Position numbers and translations under genes: made by a program. Positions 25,465 through 37,818 of a stretch of DNA of 64,000 bases are shown here, piece after piece (position 1 is the first letter of the stretch; the number at the start of each line of letters is the position of its first letter). This DNA comes from Byssochlamys sp. IMV 00236 (Eukaryota > Ascomycota > Eurotiomycetes > Eurotiales > Thermoascaceae). A model generated the notes under the pieces. The model saw nothing but the letters and a program-made list of their open reading frames with translations, was not told the origin of the DNA and ran no database searches. The stretch spans positions 398,734 to 462,733 of the forward strand of contig MSJH02000792.1 of NCBI GenBank assembly GCA_001931875.2, read 5' to 3'.

Positions 25465-25800
25465 AAAGTCCTACCAACGCTAAACATCTATCCCATCACC
25501 TATCCCTGTCTGGTCCATCTTCTCGCTTGCATACCAGCTCCGGATACAGGCTGCGGTCACCAGCGTTGCCTCTTTGATCATTGCTTTGTCCTTGCTGGCC
25601 CGGAGTGAAGAAAGGAGGCGAAGCCAGTCAAAGGCTTTCGGGGTGAAGATAAGTCGCAATCAGCGGGTCGGGTCTTCTATCCCTCGATTCAGACGTTCTT
25701 CCTTTATCTTCTGGGCATAGCCCCCCACATACGAAAAGAGAGTCAGCGCCTCGCTCAGATCGATATGGACAAGATTCGTGCAACATGAAGTCTCTCTCTT
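25465..25800 (-). pseudogene. Possible eroded gene fragment with in-frame stop
   Basis: Read on the minus strand, one frame stays protein-like on both sides of a single TGA (25660-25662). Upstream it gives LVHIDLSEALTLFSYVGGYA and KIKEERLNRGIEDPTR. Downstream it gives LRLIFTPKAFDWLRLLSSL and MIKEATLVTAACIRSWYASE. I cannot name the family, and no start or splice sites are clear. It could instead be one exon plus chance open sequence. The call is tentative. Confidence 0.25.
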
Positions 25801-25970
25801 CTTTGGCACGTGTGAAAGTGGCAACCGTACTTCGATAAACGAGCAGGTTATTCCTGCTTCGAACTGATTATCGGGCCGCTAAGCCTTGGCCATGCTGGTT
25901 ATGTAGTTGTCGGAACAGACGTCCTGAAGCCAATGCCAGTGGTGCACAGTTACCACTTGATTCTTTTGCG

Positions 25971-27673
25971 ATGACGGAGAATCTACCCAAGGATCTAGTT
26001 CTCACGAAGGGGGATGTCGGTTCTGAGTTGGCCGTCTTAGGTGGTGTCGATGTCGACGATATCATCAAATTATGGAGAGGTATTGTGCCATCAACCCCTC
26101 CCATCTTTCTTTGAGCGGATAGAGCAGCAAAGGACTGACTACAACGTTCCATCTAGTATACAACACAAACAGTTCTATTCTACGGGATGGAGTAGGACAA
26201 CGGCTAGAAAACTTCTTCTGGAGAATCTGGAGCAGCAAGCGCATATACAGCTCTCTCTCTGGTTCCACTCTGGCTACCTTATTCGTGCACATATCTGACG
26301 ACCGTGCTATCGAAACAATACCAACTGCGACAACGAAAAGGCTTCATGCATTAGAAACAGTATGGGGTATCACACAATTAACTATCTAAGTGTCTGCTAA
26401 CTGTTCTAGGCTCAACAATGCGCTGATCAAGACACCACCATTTGGTCCGCAGCAAAAGCAACTTCAGAACAAGGCAGCAAGGATGACGGGAGCAAGAAGG
26501 GAGAACAGGCTCGCTCCGGACGAACTCAAACGCGTCTTCCGCCCATCCTGAAGAAGTCGCAGGGAACACAAGCAGAACATCCGAAGACCACTCGAATCTT
26601 AATCTCTGATAAAGCCGGAGAGAACATCATGCGGACAACATCCTCCAACCCCCCAACTCCACTTACCGGTACGCAAACCCACAAGGAGCCTCCACCAAAA
26701 CAGAGTCGTAAGAAGACTGCTTTCGTAGCCAACACGGCCCTGAACTCAAGGAGGAGACCGGTTCTCCTCAGACGCAAGTCATCGCAACAGTCGTCCGGGC
26801 AATCATCTGCAAGAGTCTCACCTTTACCAACACCACAACTCACATCAACACCTGCTCGAGAGTCTCAAGAGTATTTCCCAAAGATCACTACTAAAGTAGA
26901 GAAGCCGCTTCCTGTGGAAGGTAAGCACATCCTTATCTTGAAGAGTAATACGTCCCCCGGCTCTCCCGTATTTCCCGACCGTGACTCGTCCCTATCCCTG
27001 ATACTAATATCTCCTATTGGTAGAACCGATCGTGGTCGAACAGCCGTCGAAAACAGAGGGCCTGCTTCAGAAAATCCCTCTTCTCATGACCGATGAAGTG
27101 CCAATGGCGACGGGACTTCCAGTCGCTGAAGGACCTCCTCCGACTGGTTTCAAAGCAAGCAGCGTTTACCGCCACAGAAGCCCGGAAAGAAAACATGATC
27201 GTCCACAAGACAAAACCAGCAAGTCTCTCGTCGAAGACGACTTTCGCACCCGTTTCGCGGAAAAAGTACATCGGGAATCTTTCGGGGCCTCATCACTGGT
27301 AGTATCTGATGTAGTATCATCCGAAGCAACAGATGAGGCTGATTCAAGACTTGAACCCGGTAATTCGAACACGTCCACGAGATCTACTGGACCGACTGCA
27401 GGCAGTGGTTCAATATTATCCGGAAACCTCCAGCGCAGCTCTACACCATCTGACAATCCCCACCACCCTATTCTCGAGTCTCAGGACTCCCCGTATTCAT
27501 GGTCACATTCTCGTTCTACATCCCCATCCCGACCACGCAGCCAACTAAGCATGATGATTGCACAGAGTCGGCGGGCGAGCGAGAGCCAACCGAATATATC
27601 ATGCGGCGAGAGAACCCAAGTTTCTAATAATGTCGATGGCTCCTCCGTCAGTCGACCAGCATCAGCAGTCTAA
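25971..27673 (+). CDS. DUF1752 (AreA/GATA-like motif) serine-rich regulator-like protein
   Basis: Four exons: 25971-26079, 26157-26359, 26410-26920 and 27024-27673; all phases agree, 490 residues. Near the N-terminus, joined across intron 1, is a motif of the DUF1752 type: VDDIIKLWR-VYNTNSS, then GQRLENFFWRIWSSKRIYSS (about residues 29-70). This motif is known from fungal nitrogen-regulatory GATA proteins and from Mks1/Reg1-like regulators. No zinc finger follows, so this is not a GATA factor. The remainder is Ser/Pro/Thr-rich and probably disordered, with basic stretches such as SRKKTAFVAN and RRRPVLLRRKSSQQ and an SRSTSPSRPRSQLS tail. A regulatory scaffold or phosphatase-linked role is inference. 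The frame stays open for a further 45 codons upstream of 25971 without an ATG, so an additional 5' exon is possible. Confidence 0.7.
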
Positions 27674-28750
27674 TCCACAAAGCCAATCCGGAAAAAAAAA
27701 ACCCCCCCCAACAAATAAACAATATCATTCTACGTATACATATCACTCCCTACAGGTTCATAAAGCCTGTAATAAATCCGCCTTCCTCATATGTCCAAAT
27801 GTTGCAGATATATGGGAGTCAGTTTATCCACTGGCCTCAGCACGATCGATCACCACAGAACACCTCTGCCCCGTATTTATATTATTACTCTATTCTTCGA
27901 TCCATCCTCCTAACAAAGAAGAAACAACCAAGAGTAGCTAGTTAGCCACGGGTATCGAAGAGATATCGCATTTAGCAAATATAATTATCAAACTGACGGT
28001 TCAGACGAGCTTACTATGTAGGTAATTACTTCTTGCTGTCTCTTCTTTAACTCAAATTTCCACCGAATGAGACCAATGAGAGTTCGTGCGTAATCAAATT
28101 TCCTATACTGTAACTATATTCTGTCTATTCTAGTCAGATAGAGTGGGAAAATCAATTCACGATTGAAACGAGCATGAATATAGTATCCAGTATCCGGTAT
28201 GTCTGGCCATTCGTTACTGAGTAAGAATCTGTGTCTTCCGCAGTATGGACTGTATGTACTATGTAAAAAAGAAATACATCGATTGTCAAGTACTCGACCC
28301 TGAATGATTGGACAAAGTATGGACTTGTTATTGACCTCGATACGCCTAAGTAGATGCCTCCTAACTCCTAACTGAATGAAACACTAAACAAGCAGATAGC
28401 AACAAAGGAAAGGGTAAGAGACCAAGAATAGAGCAGAAAAAAGGATGCCAGACACCATACACACAGCACATGATAATGTACATACGCAGATAGAGTGCAG
28501 GGCTCAAAGGGGTTAAGCAACCTTCATCCAAGCCAAAAAAAAGGGAAAATACCCGAGGCTGCCGAGTGTAAAGCGTGGACGGGAATTTCAATTAAATGAC
28601 CACCTGACTTCCAGAGTCTATCATCGTGTGGTCCCTGCAAATAAAGGCAGGATCCTGCTTAACTCAAAGACGTATGTCGAGGGCGCCGCCGAAATGACAG
28701 TCATAACAAGGCCGAATAGTTGACCGATAGAGGTTGTCTGGACCTGTTGC
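27674..28750. other. Convergent intergenic region
   Basis: About 1.1 kb, AT-rich, between two gene ends. 27691-27709 is an A10/C8 homopolymer junction. No gene is seen. Confidence 0.55.
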
Positions 28751-29284
28751 TTATTCGGCGGCCTCAGCCTTCTCCTTCTCTGGGTCAACGACACTTTCAG
28801 TATCCTGTGGCACGACCTTGTTGCTCTGCCGCCAACGCAGACCTGCCCAGAGACCAGTGATGACCCAGAGCCCCAAGTTCGCAATATCGATCCAGACGGC
28901 ATTCTTCATCTTGTCGACGTTGCTATTATCCTTAGTGTTGGGGTTTCCGATATACATCTTGCCGAAGATTCCAAAAAGAACCAGCCACAAGATGCATAGG
29001 ACGGACTGCCATAAAAACAGAGGCAGGTGGAGGTGTGGGCGTGTTCTGAGAGGCCTGTCTTTGGCGACGAATGCTGCAACCAAGTATATGAACGCCGTGA
29101 GCGCTGCGAGACCGCCAGCGACGACAGCATAGACCCATTTAGCGTTCACATATACTCCATTTTGGTGGTTGCTGCTGAGGTCTTGACCGTATAGTCCAAT
29201 GACAACAAGCGCCATCACTAGTTGTATGAAGCGAATGACATCTTCGAGCAACGCTTTCTTGGAACCGGCCTGGTCGAGAGCCAT
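28751..29284 (-). CDS. MARVEL-type four-helix membrane protein
   Basis: 177 residues from the ATG at 29284 (MALDQAGSKKALLEDVIRFI). Four hydrophobic segments can be seen: about residues 15-33 (FIQLVMALVVIGLYGQDL), 45-68 (KWVYAVVAGGLAALTAFIYL), 85-105 (LFLWQSVLCILWLVLFGIFG) and 128-146 (IDIANLGLWVITGLWAGLRW). They are followed by an acidic tail (DTESVVDPEKEKAEAAE). Spacing and length fit the fungal MARVEL-domain family, small integral membrane proteins of vesicle and plasma membranes; the domain name is inferred from topology, not a motif match. The frame is open further upstream (to 29650), but that part is poorly hydrophobic and looks like leader sequence. Confidence 0.78.
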   Translation of the reverse strand: MALDQAGSKKALLEDVIRFIQLVMALVVIGLYGQDLSSNHQNGVYVNAKWVYAVVAGGLAALTAFIYLVAAFVAKDRPLRTRPHLHLPLFLWQSVLCILWLVLFGIFGKMYIGNPNTKDNSNVDKMKNAVWIDIANLGLWVITGLWAGLRWRQSNKVVPQDTESVVDPEKEKAEAAE

Positions 29285-31394
29285 AGTGGAAGATCCGGAC
29301 CGGATACCCTGAGGATCGTAGGCTTGCTGCTGCTGCTCACTGGTTCGTTTCTTAGCCTGAGAACGAGCGAATCTGAAGATCCTGAGAACAAGAAACAACA
29401 TTGGAAATTTCGACAGTGGTGATGAAAATGAAGGTGGACCGTAATTCAGCGGCTCAGGCCAAGGAGAGCGTTGGTTTTGGATAAGAAAAGAACACAAGGC
29501 AACCAGTATATACCGGAATGCTTTGAAGGGAAGCCGCGATGAACTATGACACGGGTGAGATGCGCACAGCGCTTCCGTAGTCACAACTAAGGGAACGTGA
29601 ATATTCTCTCCCTCGTCGACCTTGATTGTGTCCAATAGAATACCATTCAATGGTAAAGTGAAAGCAAAAGGGAGTATAAATAGCAGGTCGGAAAAGAGAA
29701 TGAGCCCAGTGAATGATGAAAGGGTGATTTCTATGACCTGAAACAGAAAATACGAAAGAAGATTTGTATGTATCGCAAGGAGCGAAGAAACGAAGGAGAT
29801 AAAAAAGATTATCTCAGGATCGAGGGGGTCCGTACCTCAGATCTTATAGATATGTGGCCCTGATCTTGATTGAAGTCTTCGTAGTCTCTCTCTCCTTCGA
29901 CAGACGAACCTCCTAGCTCATCAACTAAATTCAGTAGCGACTTGCTACGTAGTCCTGCTCAGGTCGTGGTGAGCTGACTTGTCCAGTAGACTGTTGTTGT
30001 TTCAATTGGCGCCGTGTAGAATAGACTGTACCGTTAGTGTAATGGGGTTCGGTTGGAAGCTCAACGACTCGACAGCTGCCCTATCTCCAAGAATACCACA
30101 AAGTGAGACGTAGAAGTCAGGAAACTAGTGAAGGACGGCGCCATGGTGGAGGTCATCGCAAGAGTAAGTACGATTCAAGTTGGGGCAGAGACAAAGGGAG
30201 GGGACTCGCCGCCACAGGAAGGTATGGACTATGGGACGAAAAACGAATCCTACACCCAAGACGGCCGATGAGAGTCATGCCATGAAGCGCTAGGCTCCTC
30301 ATGGGGTTCCTCACCACCATGCTGTGGATGTCTTCCTGTTGGCTGTTGTTCATCGTAGAAGCGCTGCGACAAAGACGTCGCGCGGATCGCCCGCAACATT
30401 CCCGCTGGTGGTTTGTTTCGGACTGTCGCTTCCGCCGCGGATTCCAGCCGGCGGCAGGCTTCGACTGGCCCTCGTTGAACTCCGCCGCGCGCGAAAATAG
30501 AACAATGATAAGTCACAATGGAACTGTCTCTGGCCATTGAAGTGGGCTCAACGTGGTCTAGCAGACTGCACAATGAGCCCGCCGTCACTCCGGCGCTGAG
30601 ATCCGAAAGCGAACAAAAACACCGATCGCAGAAGTCATCAGCTCCTTCAGAACGTTGGCAATCCTACCGCGATACGAGGCTTAGGCCTCTGGACTCGATC
30701 TCTCCTGCTCAGTAGTCCAGATCGCTGCACCATTACGATAATTGGTCGAAAACTGCCCAGTTTGTTTACTTGATACCATTGTCATTCATTCTCTCGTTGG
30801 GGCAAAGTTAGCCAGATCTCGTGTATGTGAACGGGACTAGCGTGACCTTCGCATGGGGCCAAAAATATCTGAATCCATCAAACGAAAGACAACTTTCCAC
30901 AGAAACCACCACAAGGAATAGAAGGGGGTCGTGTTGACTACACAATGACAATGAATAACATTAGACTGGAAACGTGACCATCATGACATTGGGAATGCGG
31001 CCCATCGATACCCAAACCAGACCACTCCACCATCCTAGAACACGCCAGGGAACAAGGACCATGCACACATACACCGTGAATCGAAAGCGAATACGGAGGC
31101 GCTGATGTGACGTAGATGCTATGCAGAAGGACCATGCGAGACAAAACGCTGAGTGGGGAGTCAAGGGATGCAAGAAAGAGTCGACAAAAGTGAGTGACAG
31201 ACATGTTCTTAATGATGATAGAGAATGCACAAGAACAGGTGTAGTAGGTGAAAAAGAAGGCATAAGGAACAGGAAAACGTCAGGCATAACACAGGAGAAA
31301 AGGAAATGCATGCTGCAGACGCTCAGCGACCGGCAGGCAGAACAGTGATGGAAGTATGGTTCGCAACTTCCATCAGACTGCGAGAGCTAGATTT
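29285..31394. other. Intergenic
   Basis: 2.1 kb upstream of the MARVEL-type gene and downstream of the next gene. It should include the MARVEL promoter (29285 to about 30000). Frames at 30250-30588 and 30938-31311 have no family signal. No tRNA B-box pattern was noticed. Confidence 0.45.
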
Positions 31395-33313
31395 TCAGGA
31401 GGCAGACCCATTGCTAGAATCTGTACCTCCTCCTGCCACGCCTCTAGTATCTGCTGATATAATGCCCCCATTCACAGTAATGCCATTAGTGGCTGGATGC
31501 TTCACCGGCGTCTGGTGAGGTGGTGCAGGAATCGGGATGGGCTCTTCGTCGTACTCGTGGTCAAGATAGTCGTCACCGTTTGATCCATGGCCATCAACAG
31601 CCGCTGGATCCCCTGGGTGTCGATCATATCCCTGCGCATGCGTGGCAGCCGCGTTCTTGGCAGCGTTCTTAGTGGCCTTCTTGCCCTTACGGCCCTTCAT
31701 CTTCGCCTTCTCAAGCAGTCGCCTTTTCTCTGCTAGTCGTTTTCGTTCCTTGCGGTCTTTGATCTCATATTGACGGATAAGTGCTTCTGGAGGATGACCA
31801 AAAATGGCCTCGTACTCGCAGAACTCACAAATCCATATGTCTTCCGGGTTTGGCGGATGGTGGAGGTTCGCATACTGCTGCTGGATCTTACGCTGTCGCG
31901 CAGCCAGAGCATAGATACTGCTTGGCGAACGTCGTGTTTTCTTGGGCTGCGCATTGGACTGCGAGCCTGGTACTTGCTGTTGTGCAGCAGCCTGATTTGC
32001 CTGCGTGGCCATATTCGGACTTGTTTGAGTACCCTGGGTAGCAACTCCTCCCTGCGAATTCTGTGCGGAGTTTGTAACGGCCGAACTGGGTGATCGAGGG
32101 TGTTGCGGAAGGGGGAACGGATTCGTCTGCAGGGCCATGCCTTTAGACGAATCCGACTCGCAAGTAAAGGTGAACTGGGTCTTGGTTGGTGTTGTCTTCT
32201 TCGTCTGCTGATCGAGCAAGCTGACATTTTCCTGGCCCTTTGGTGAAGAGGATAACGCTGCCGCGTTGGCAATGGCCGCAGAGATAATCCCCTGGTCAGT
32301 CTTGGATCCCGTGTCACCTGCAAGTTTGGTGAGCAACATTCTGAAGAATGGACCGGTGACCAGCATCGCTGTGCGAACACCGATTAAGCACAATAGTACA
32401 TACCTGCTCGTCCTCCGGGCCAAGTGTTTTGTGAGTGGACAGAATGGGGAATTCTGCCACTGCTGCTGCGAGCAGAACTGCGTCCAAACCGACCTCTTCC
32501 GGGTCCAGAGATCCCAGATCCTGCAGGTGATGCCGGATTTCCAGAACCATAGTAAGTACCAGTGCCAGCATCGTTTACGGATGCCGACGAAGATGCGGAG
32601 CCAGAAATTCCCATGTTTGCGAGGTCTGCAGAGAGCGTCGAGTGATGGCTACCCAAATTTCCGGAGGTAGGGATTTTGCGCTTTTTCTTGTTATTGGTGT
32701 TCTCGAAGGCGTCGTAACCATCAGGCCCCGAGGATGGTTTGGTCTGCGAGCTATCCACATTGCCTGGGTACGCTTGTCGGCTGGCCGCGGCCGCAGAGGG
32801 TGACAGAGATGCTCCGCGAAAACCAGCATTTCGACGAACCATTACCGGACCATCCTCGTCATCACTCACACAGTCAACTCCATTTTCATATGGGTGATGA
32901 TGATCCCCATCGGTACTACCATCCTGGCCATAGTTTTCGGCATTTTGTTGTACGTATACCTTTGCATCATTCACCATCTCCCCATTTTCCGTATAAGCAC
33001 CGTAGAAAAGCTGTGTCACGGGAGGGGCGGGAGGGTAAAGGATCGATTCCGCGGCTTCTGGAGATAGTCGGGAACGAAGCGGACGTTTTGGTAACGGTCT
33101 GATTAATCGATCTGGATACACCGGGGACGGTGTGTCTGGGGCGGAGTTATACGTCCCGCCTGCGGATCGACCATGTCAGCAACTGAACACATAGACGGCC
33201 CATATATCACCAGCTATCCAGTCAAGCTTCCTGGTTAAGAGATGACATCTCCAAGCCCTTTCTGTGAGTGTCTAGAGTTTTGTAGTAGAAGACGTACTCA
33301 ACGTAGCAGCCAT
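31395..33313 (-). CDS. Conserved-looking fungal protein with C-X2-C motif and basic helix; function unknown
   Basis: Three exons, 33313-33298, 33159-32404 and 32317-31395, give 564 residues with all phases matching. The first exon is only 16 bases (MAATL plus one base), so it is easily missed. The N-terminal segment SPVYPDRLIRPLPKRPLRSR and LSPEAAESILYPPAPP looks conserved. A long Ser/Gly/Asn-rich linker follows, with a nuclear-type basic patch (NNKKKRKIPTSG). Near residue 440 there is PEDIWICEFCEYEAIFGHPP, a C-X2-C pair, followed directly by a strongly basic helix (DRKERKRLAEKRRLLEKAKM). This looks nuclear, but only one Cys pair is present, so it is not a classical zinc finger. I cannot assign a role. 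Confidence 0.78.
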
Positions 33314-35561
33314 CGTGCGGGTTATCAAAAACTCGCACCCAACAACAATGTCGATGATGCTTATCTGAGAAGTCTTGTCTGACAATATGTCCCTCTCGCT
33401 TGGTTTCTTCCTCTTTGGTATAATATATGGCAGACTCCGTGCAGAGGGGGGTGGGATATCAGGAGGACTCTATCCAAAAAACTGGCGAGTGGCCACAGTC
33501 AGCACTGCTGTTCATAGCTGGTACTCCGGGCGATGCCATAGTGCGTTTCCCCAGGAGATCCTCAAGTATTCAGCATACGCTGGCATCCTTGCAGGCCGTG
33601 GGCATCTGCTGGACCGCCCCAGAGCAATCAGGGCCGACTTACACACAATCCGTAATTATTCAGCACAAATGCAGACTTTTAAGGAGAACGGAAGTGTGAA
33701 GCTGGCGAGATGGAGCGGAGAGTCCTTAGCAACACGCTACTGGATGACGGAACGAAGGGTCGGATGAAAATGGAACGGCACAATGGGGAAAGATCGAAAC
33801 TGGAAGCGGGGGCGAGGGATATCGATCGGATTCGCGGCGTTGAGCTTTCACGGAGATGAAGCAGAAGTAGTAGAAGAACCGTGGCAGCCACTCTGCTCGG
33901 CCCATACCACGCTAAGCCCCTTTAGGAATCCATCTTCGTCGGCCGGGGGTCGTTGAGGATGTCGAGGATATTATTATTATTCTTTATTATTATTTGTTGC
34001 TCTACGATGGACCATCGGGCTGGCTGGTGCTCCAAGCCACTCTTACAAAATGCTTGCTTTCCTCTATAATCATTTCCCCCGTGCGGTTTGGGGGACTCCA
34101 GCGCGGTGTGACCTGGCCCACGGACATGGTGGTCTCGAGCACGTATCGATTGACGGTGGTTCACGGCTGTTGCCGAGTCTCTGCCCCTTTCTACCGAAGT
34201 CTACTGTGAAGTATGACCAGGCAGCTGGAAAGAGTCCAGACCACGGTGCCTGCATCGGATGGTGAGCTCTACAGACAAGAGCACGTCGTCAGCAGCAAGC
34301 AACCTGGCAGCTCCTCCTAGTACTACGATGATCGTCTGTCGCGTCCGCTTAGTAGAACACTATATTGCGGAGAAACCAGACGACTGGTGGCACCAGCTCC
34401 GCGGAGCCGTCATATCAGACGACAGGTGAAAGAAGACCGTCGACTTGAGATGAACAATGGGACTCCTTTGGTGGATTGGTAGAGACTGCCACATCAGTGA
34501 CAATGACCTTTGGTATCGTCACCACGCCATCCGATAGGCCACCCATTGTATGTATGTACAGTACAAGATGATCAAGGACTGGGGAGCAACGTCTTGGGCA
34601 TGCTCTCTATAATATCGGGAGGAAAGTTCCTTCACAGCTGTCCCATGGAGTTTCTGGAGCAACGGTCTTGCCTTTGAGAAGTACGCTGTTCATGACGCCT
34701 TTTCCCGCGATCCCAACCCTGCGATGAGCCTTGCGCGCATCCGGGTTCCCGCCGTGCTCCCTTCGGCATCCCACCCCAACGGCCCTTCCAGTATACGTAT
34801 GCGTAGCGACGGGAAGACAAGACTCGAAGGACAGACGGTAGGAAACAATCCTCATCGGGGAGTAACCGAGAGCGGGGATCGTGAAGCCGTGCGAGAACTG
34901 GCGTAAGCGGGGTCGAAGTGGAAGATGTCCAAGCGGCGAGATGGTTAGCAGGTGAATGGCAAAAAGCAGGAGTGAATCAGTTTAAGCAATATCATGTCTC
35001 GTCAAGATGATGCCAACGCGCGAGGAACCGAACAGAAGAATACGTGGACGAGCACAACGCGGTTCCCTGGCTGGCAGTACCGAGCGCGTCTCTCTGCTGC
35101 TTTTCTTCATTTGGAGCGGGGAAAGGCGGATGCACCAATATTAATTAATGCTTCCGTCGAGCAGAGAGCAAAAGACCGAAGCCAAGCCGTTGCGAGCGAA
35201 AGCGCCATCCCGTTCCGTCTCCCTGCTCGACTTCTTCCCCCCATCCCTCTGCTCCCCGCTCCTCATTTCACTGCTTCTTCAGACTATGTAGCCGGTGGGC
35301 TGTTGCTGGAGCTTCCAGAGAGTGTTTTTTGTCCCGTCATCTCTCTGATTCCTCTCGCAATTGGCCCTGTCGAATCCTTCTTCCGTTTTTCAGCGGGCTA
35401 CTTTCGAATCCTCCTCTCCGCCGCGTGCGACAGCTTATCCTCGAGCTGTTCCTGCTCGAGCTGCCCTGGGATCGAACTGATCCCGCTACGAGGGGACGCT
35501 CTTCCAGTCATCGACTGATCGGACCCTCGAGACTTGGACGAGTTCAGCAGAAATTCCAATC
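33314..35561. other. Intergenic between divergent genes
   Basis: 2.25 kb between two divergent starts. The right part (about 35200-35561) is C/T-rich and probably the leader of the PHD gene. Frames at 33375-33767 and 34994-35518 are not supported by any family motif. Confidence 0.45.
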
Positions 35562-37818
35562 ATGTCGCCCCGTCGCTCCTCTCGCGCTCGCACCACCCAG
35601 CCGTCGCCTGCCCTTCTCCAGCACACCAACTCCTCAAGCTCGTCGAACTCTCTGAGTCGGGGTGAACGGAGTACGCGGTCGAATAATAAAGCCTCTCCAC
35701 AGAGAAGGAATTCGACTCAGCGTTCGCAGTCCACCGATGACCCGGACACATCCTCGAAGAACGATTTCCCACAAACGCGCCAGCGCCAGCGCGCTCGAGA
35801 GGAGGATGACAACGAGGAGGCTCTGAAGCTTTCCGGAGAAGAAGACGAGGATGGCGAAGAAGAGGAGGTCACTAGATGTCTCTGTGGACAGCAAGAATAT
35901 CCTGGCCTGCCGCCTTCCCGCCGGGAGGCTCTCGGTCGCGCCGGGCTAAATCCTGGCGTCAAGGATGAGTCCGGATTGAACTCGTCAGCAGATACCTCAG
36001 ATCTTCTGAATGATGACATAGGTAGCATGTTCATCCAGTGTGATGCTTGCAAGGTCTGGCAGCATGGTGGCTGTGTGGGAATCATGGATGAGGCCATGAG
36101 CCCTGACGAATATTTTTGTGAAGAGTGTCGGGCGGACCTCCACAGAATCACCAATGAGTCTAATGGGTAAGTTCAGGCGGCCTCCCCGGTATCGTTTGTG
36201 TCTTGATTGTTTTTATTGTCAATTCACTGCCTCTTTTGCTTTCACTGGACGCCAGAGCAACTATGCCGGCCTCCCCAGGTGCTCTGACTCTTGAGGACCG
36301 TCAGGGGAACACAATAAGCAACATCCTGATTATCACACAACTACTATCGTGGATTTTGTCTCTCTACAAGCTTGTCTTATGACTCTTCATAATGCGGTCA
36401 TATCGCTTACGATTTCGCAGCAATCGTTCCTCCCAGTACCTACCAGTTGCTCCAGTCTCCTCCCCACCGTCCTCACGAGCTTCTTCCAGAGACGACGCAG
36501 GACGTGCGAAAGAACCAAAGAATCGGCAGAATGACAATGCTGCCACCAAGCGTCGTTCGACCATGAACAGCCGCGATGCGGCATATGATGAAGAAGAGCA
36601 GCTACGCCGGGCCATCGAAGAGAGCAAGGAAGAGACCAGGGCCGCTAATGACGAGGTCGCAAGCCGCCGCGGAAAGAGGAGTCGTAGCGACAGTGAAGCG
36701 TATGTTGTGACCCCCTCTCTCGCCTGCTTTGCAATGTTCTAGAGAATGCCACTGACACATCCGTCCGTAGTATCAAGCAGGTCGTTAAAAGACAACGAAC
36801 CGCGTCGCCATCTCCGTCCGCCGTATCGAAGCAAAGCAACCCGGCTTCTCAACCTCCTTCTGATGATGAATCCAAAAAAGCTAGTGCAAATGGCGCAAAG
36901 AAGCGGAAGGGCTCGACATCACGGAATCAGCGGGAGAGGGAAACCAAGGAGCCCGAGGAGACATCCGAAACCGGACCAGCCGAATCTAACAATCGTAGAA
37001 AAGGACGGTCGGATCGTCGCAAGGGCGACGGTGAGTACTGCCAAGCTTATGAAGACATATACATTGTTACCTCCGGAGAATAGTTGGCTGACGCCTCTGC
37101 AGCGGAATCTGACCAGGAAGCCGGTTCTCCAGCCAAGGCAGCGCCCCCTCCTCCTGCCCCAGAACCTCCCCAGCCCGCGCCCGTCACACCCGTGCTCAAC
37201 CAAGAACCTATCGCTCCTCGTCCTTCGATACGCAAGACTGGCCGGCCAGCTAGACGTGGGGGTCGCCTTGGGCGCAATCAATACACACGAGATCGTGACC
37301 TGAATGGCTTCGATATGCATCATTCCCCACGTCGCGGTCAATCGCACGATACTGGCGGAGACTCTCCGCGAGAACAAGCAAATGGTGTGCATACCAATGG
37401 AGGGGAGTCTGGAAGGCCCAGCAGGCCGCGCTATATGAACCCTCACCGCACTACAATGAACGAAATGAAGAGACGTGTTGCGGCGATTCTGGAATTCATC
37501 TCGCGGATGCAGGTCGAAATGGCTGTCAGTGGGGAGAGCATTACACCACCAGGAAATGGTGATACAGCAAGCAGTCTTGCGAATAGTAAAACGCTTGCGA
37601 AGAGTGTTGGCGCCCACTTGGAGACTCTCATACAAGCGACGAATGGCGAAGAAGAAGATGGCACACCATCAGCCGCACCGACAGAGAGCGAAGGTGGCTC
37701 TGATCAACCTCCTAAGGAGAGAGACTTCAAAGACTTGAGCAGTGTCGAGATGATGGATGTTCTCACCCGGCACCTGCTTAAATGGCAGCAGGAGTATGGC
37801 AAATACGGTGAAAAGTGA
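35562..37818 (+). CDS. cti6: Cti6-like PHD finger protein (Rpd3L-type histone deacetylase complex)
   Basis: Four exons, 35562-36166, 36421-36699, 36771-37030 and 37103-37818, give 619 residues. After a Ser/Arg-rich N-terminus and an acidic block there is one PHD finger (about residues 106-192) with a C4HC3 pattern: CLCG, then FIQCDACKVWQHGGCVGI, then EYFCEECR. A PHD after an acidic region, with a long basic/acidic tail and a C-terminal RRVAAILEFISRMQVEMA helix, matches Cti6 of the Rpd3L deacetylase. In yeast this PHD reads H3K4 methylation. Intron 1 (254 bases) is long for this genome, so an unseen small exon inside it is possible. Acidic repeats and the KKRKGS and RRKGRSDRRKGD patches indicate nuclear location. 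Confidence 0.85.
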
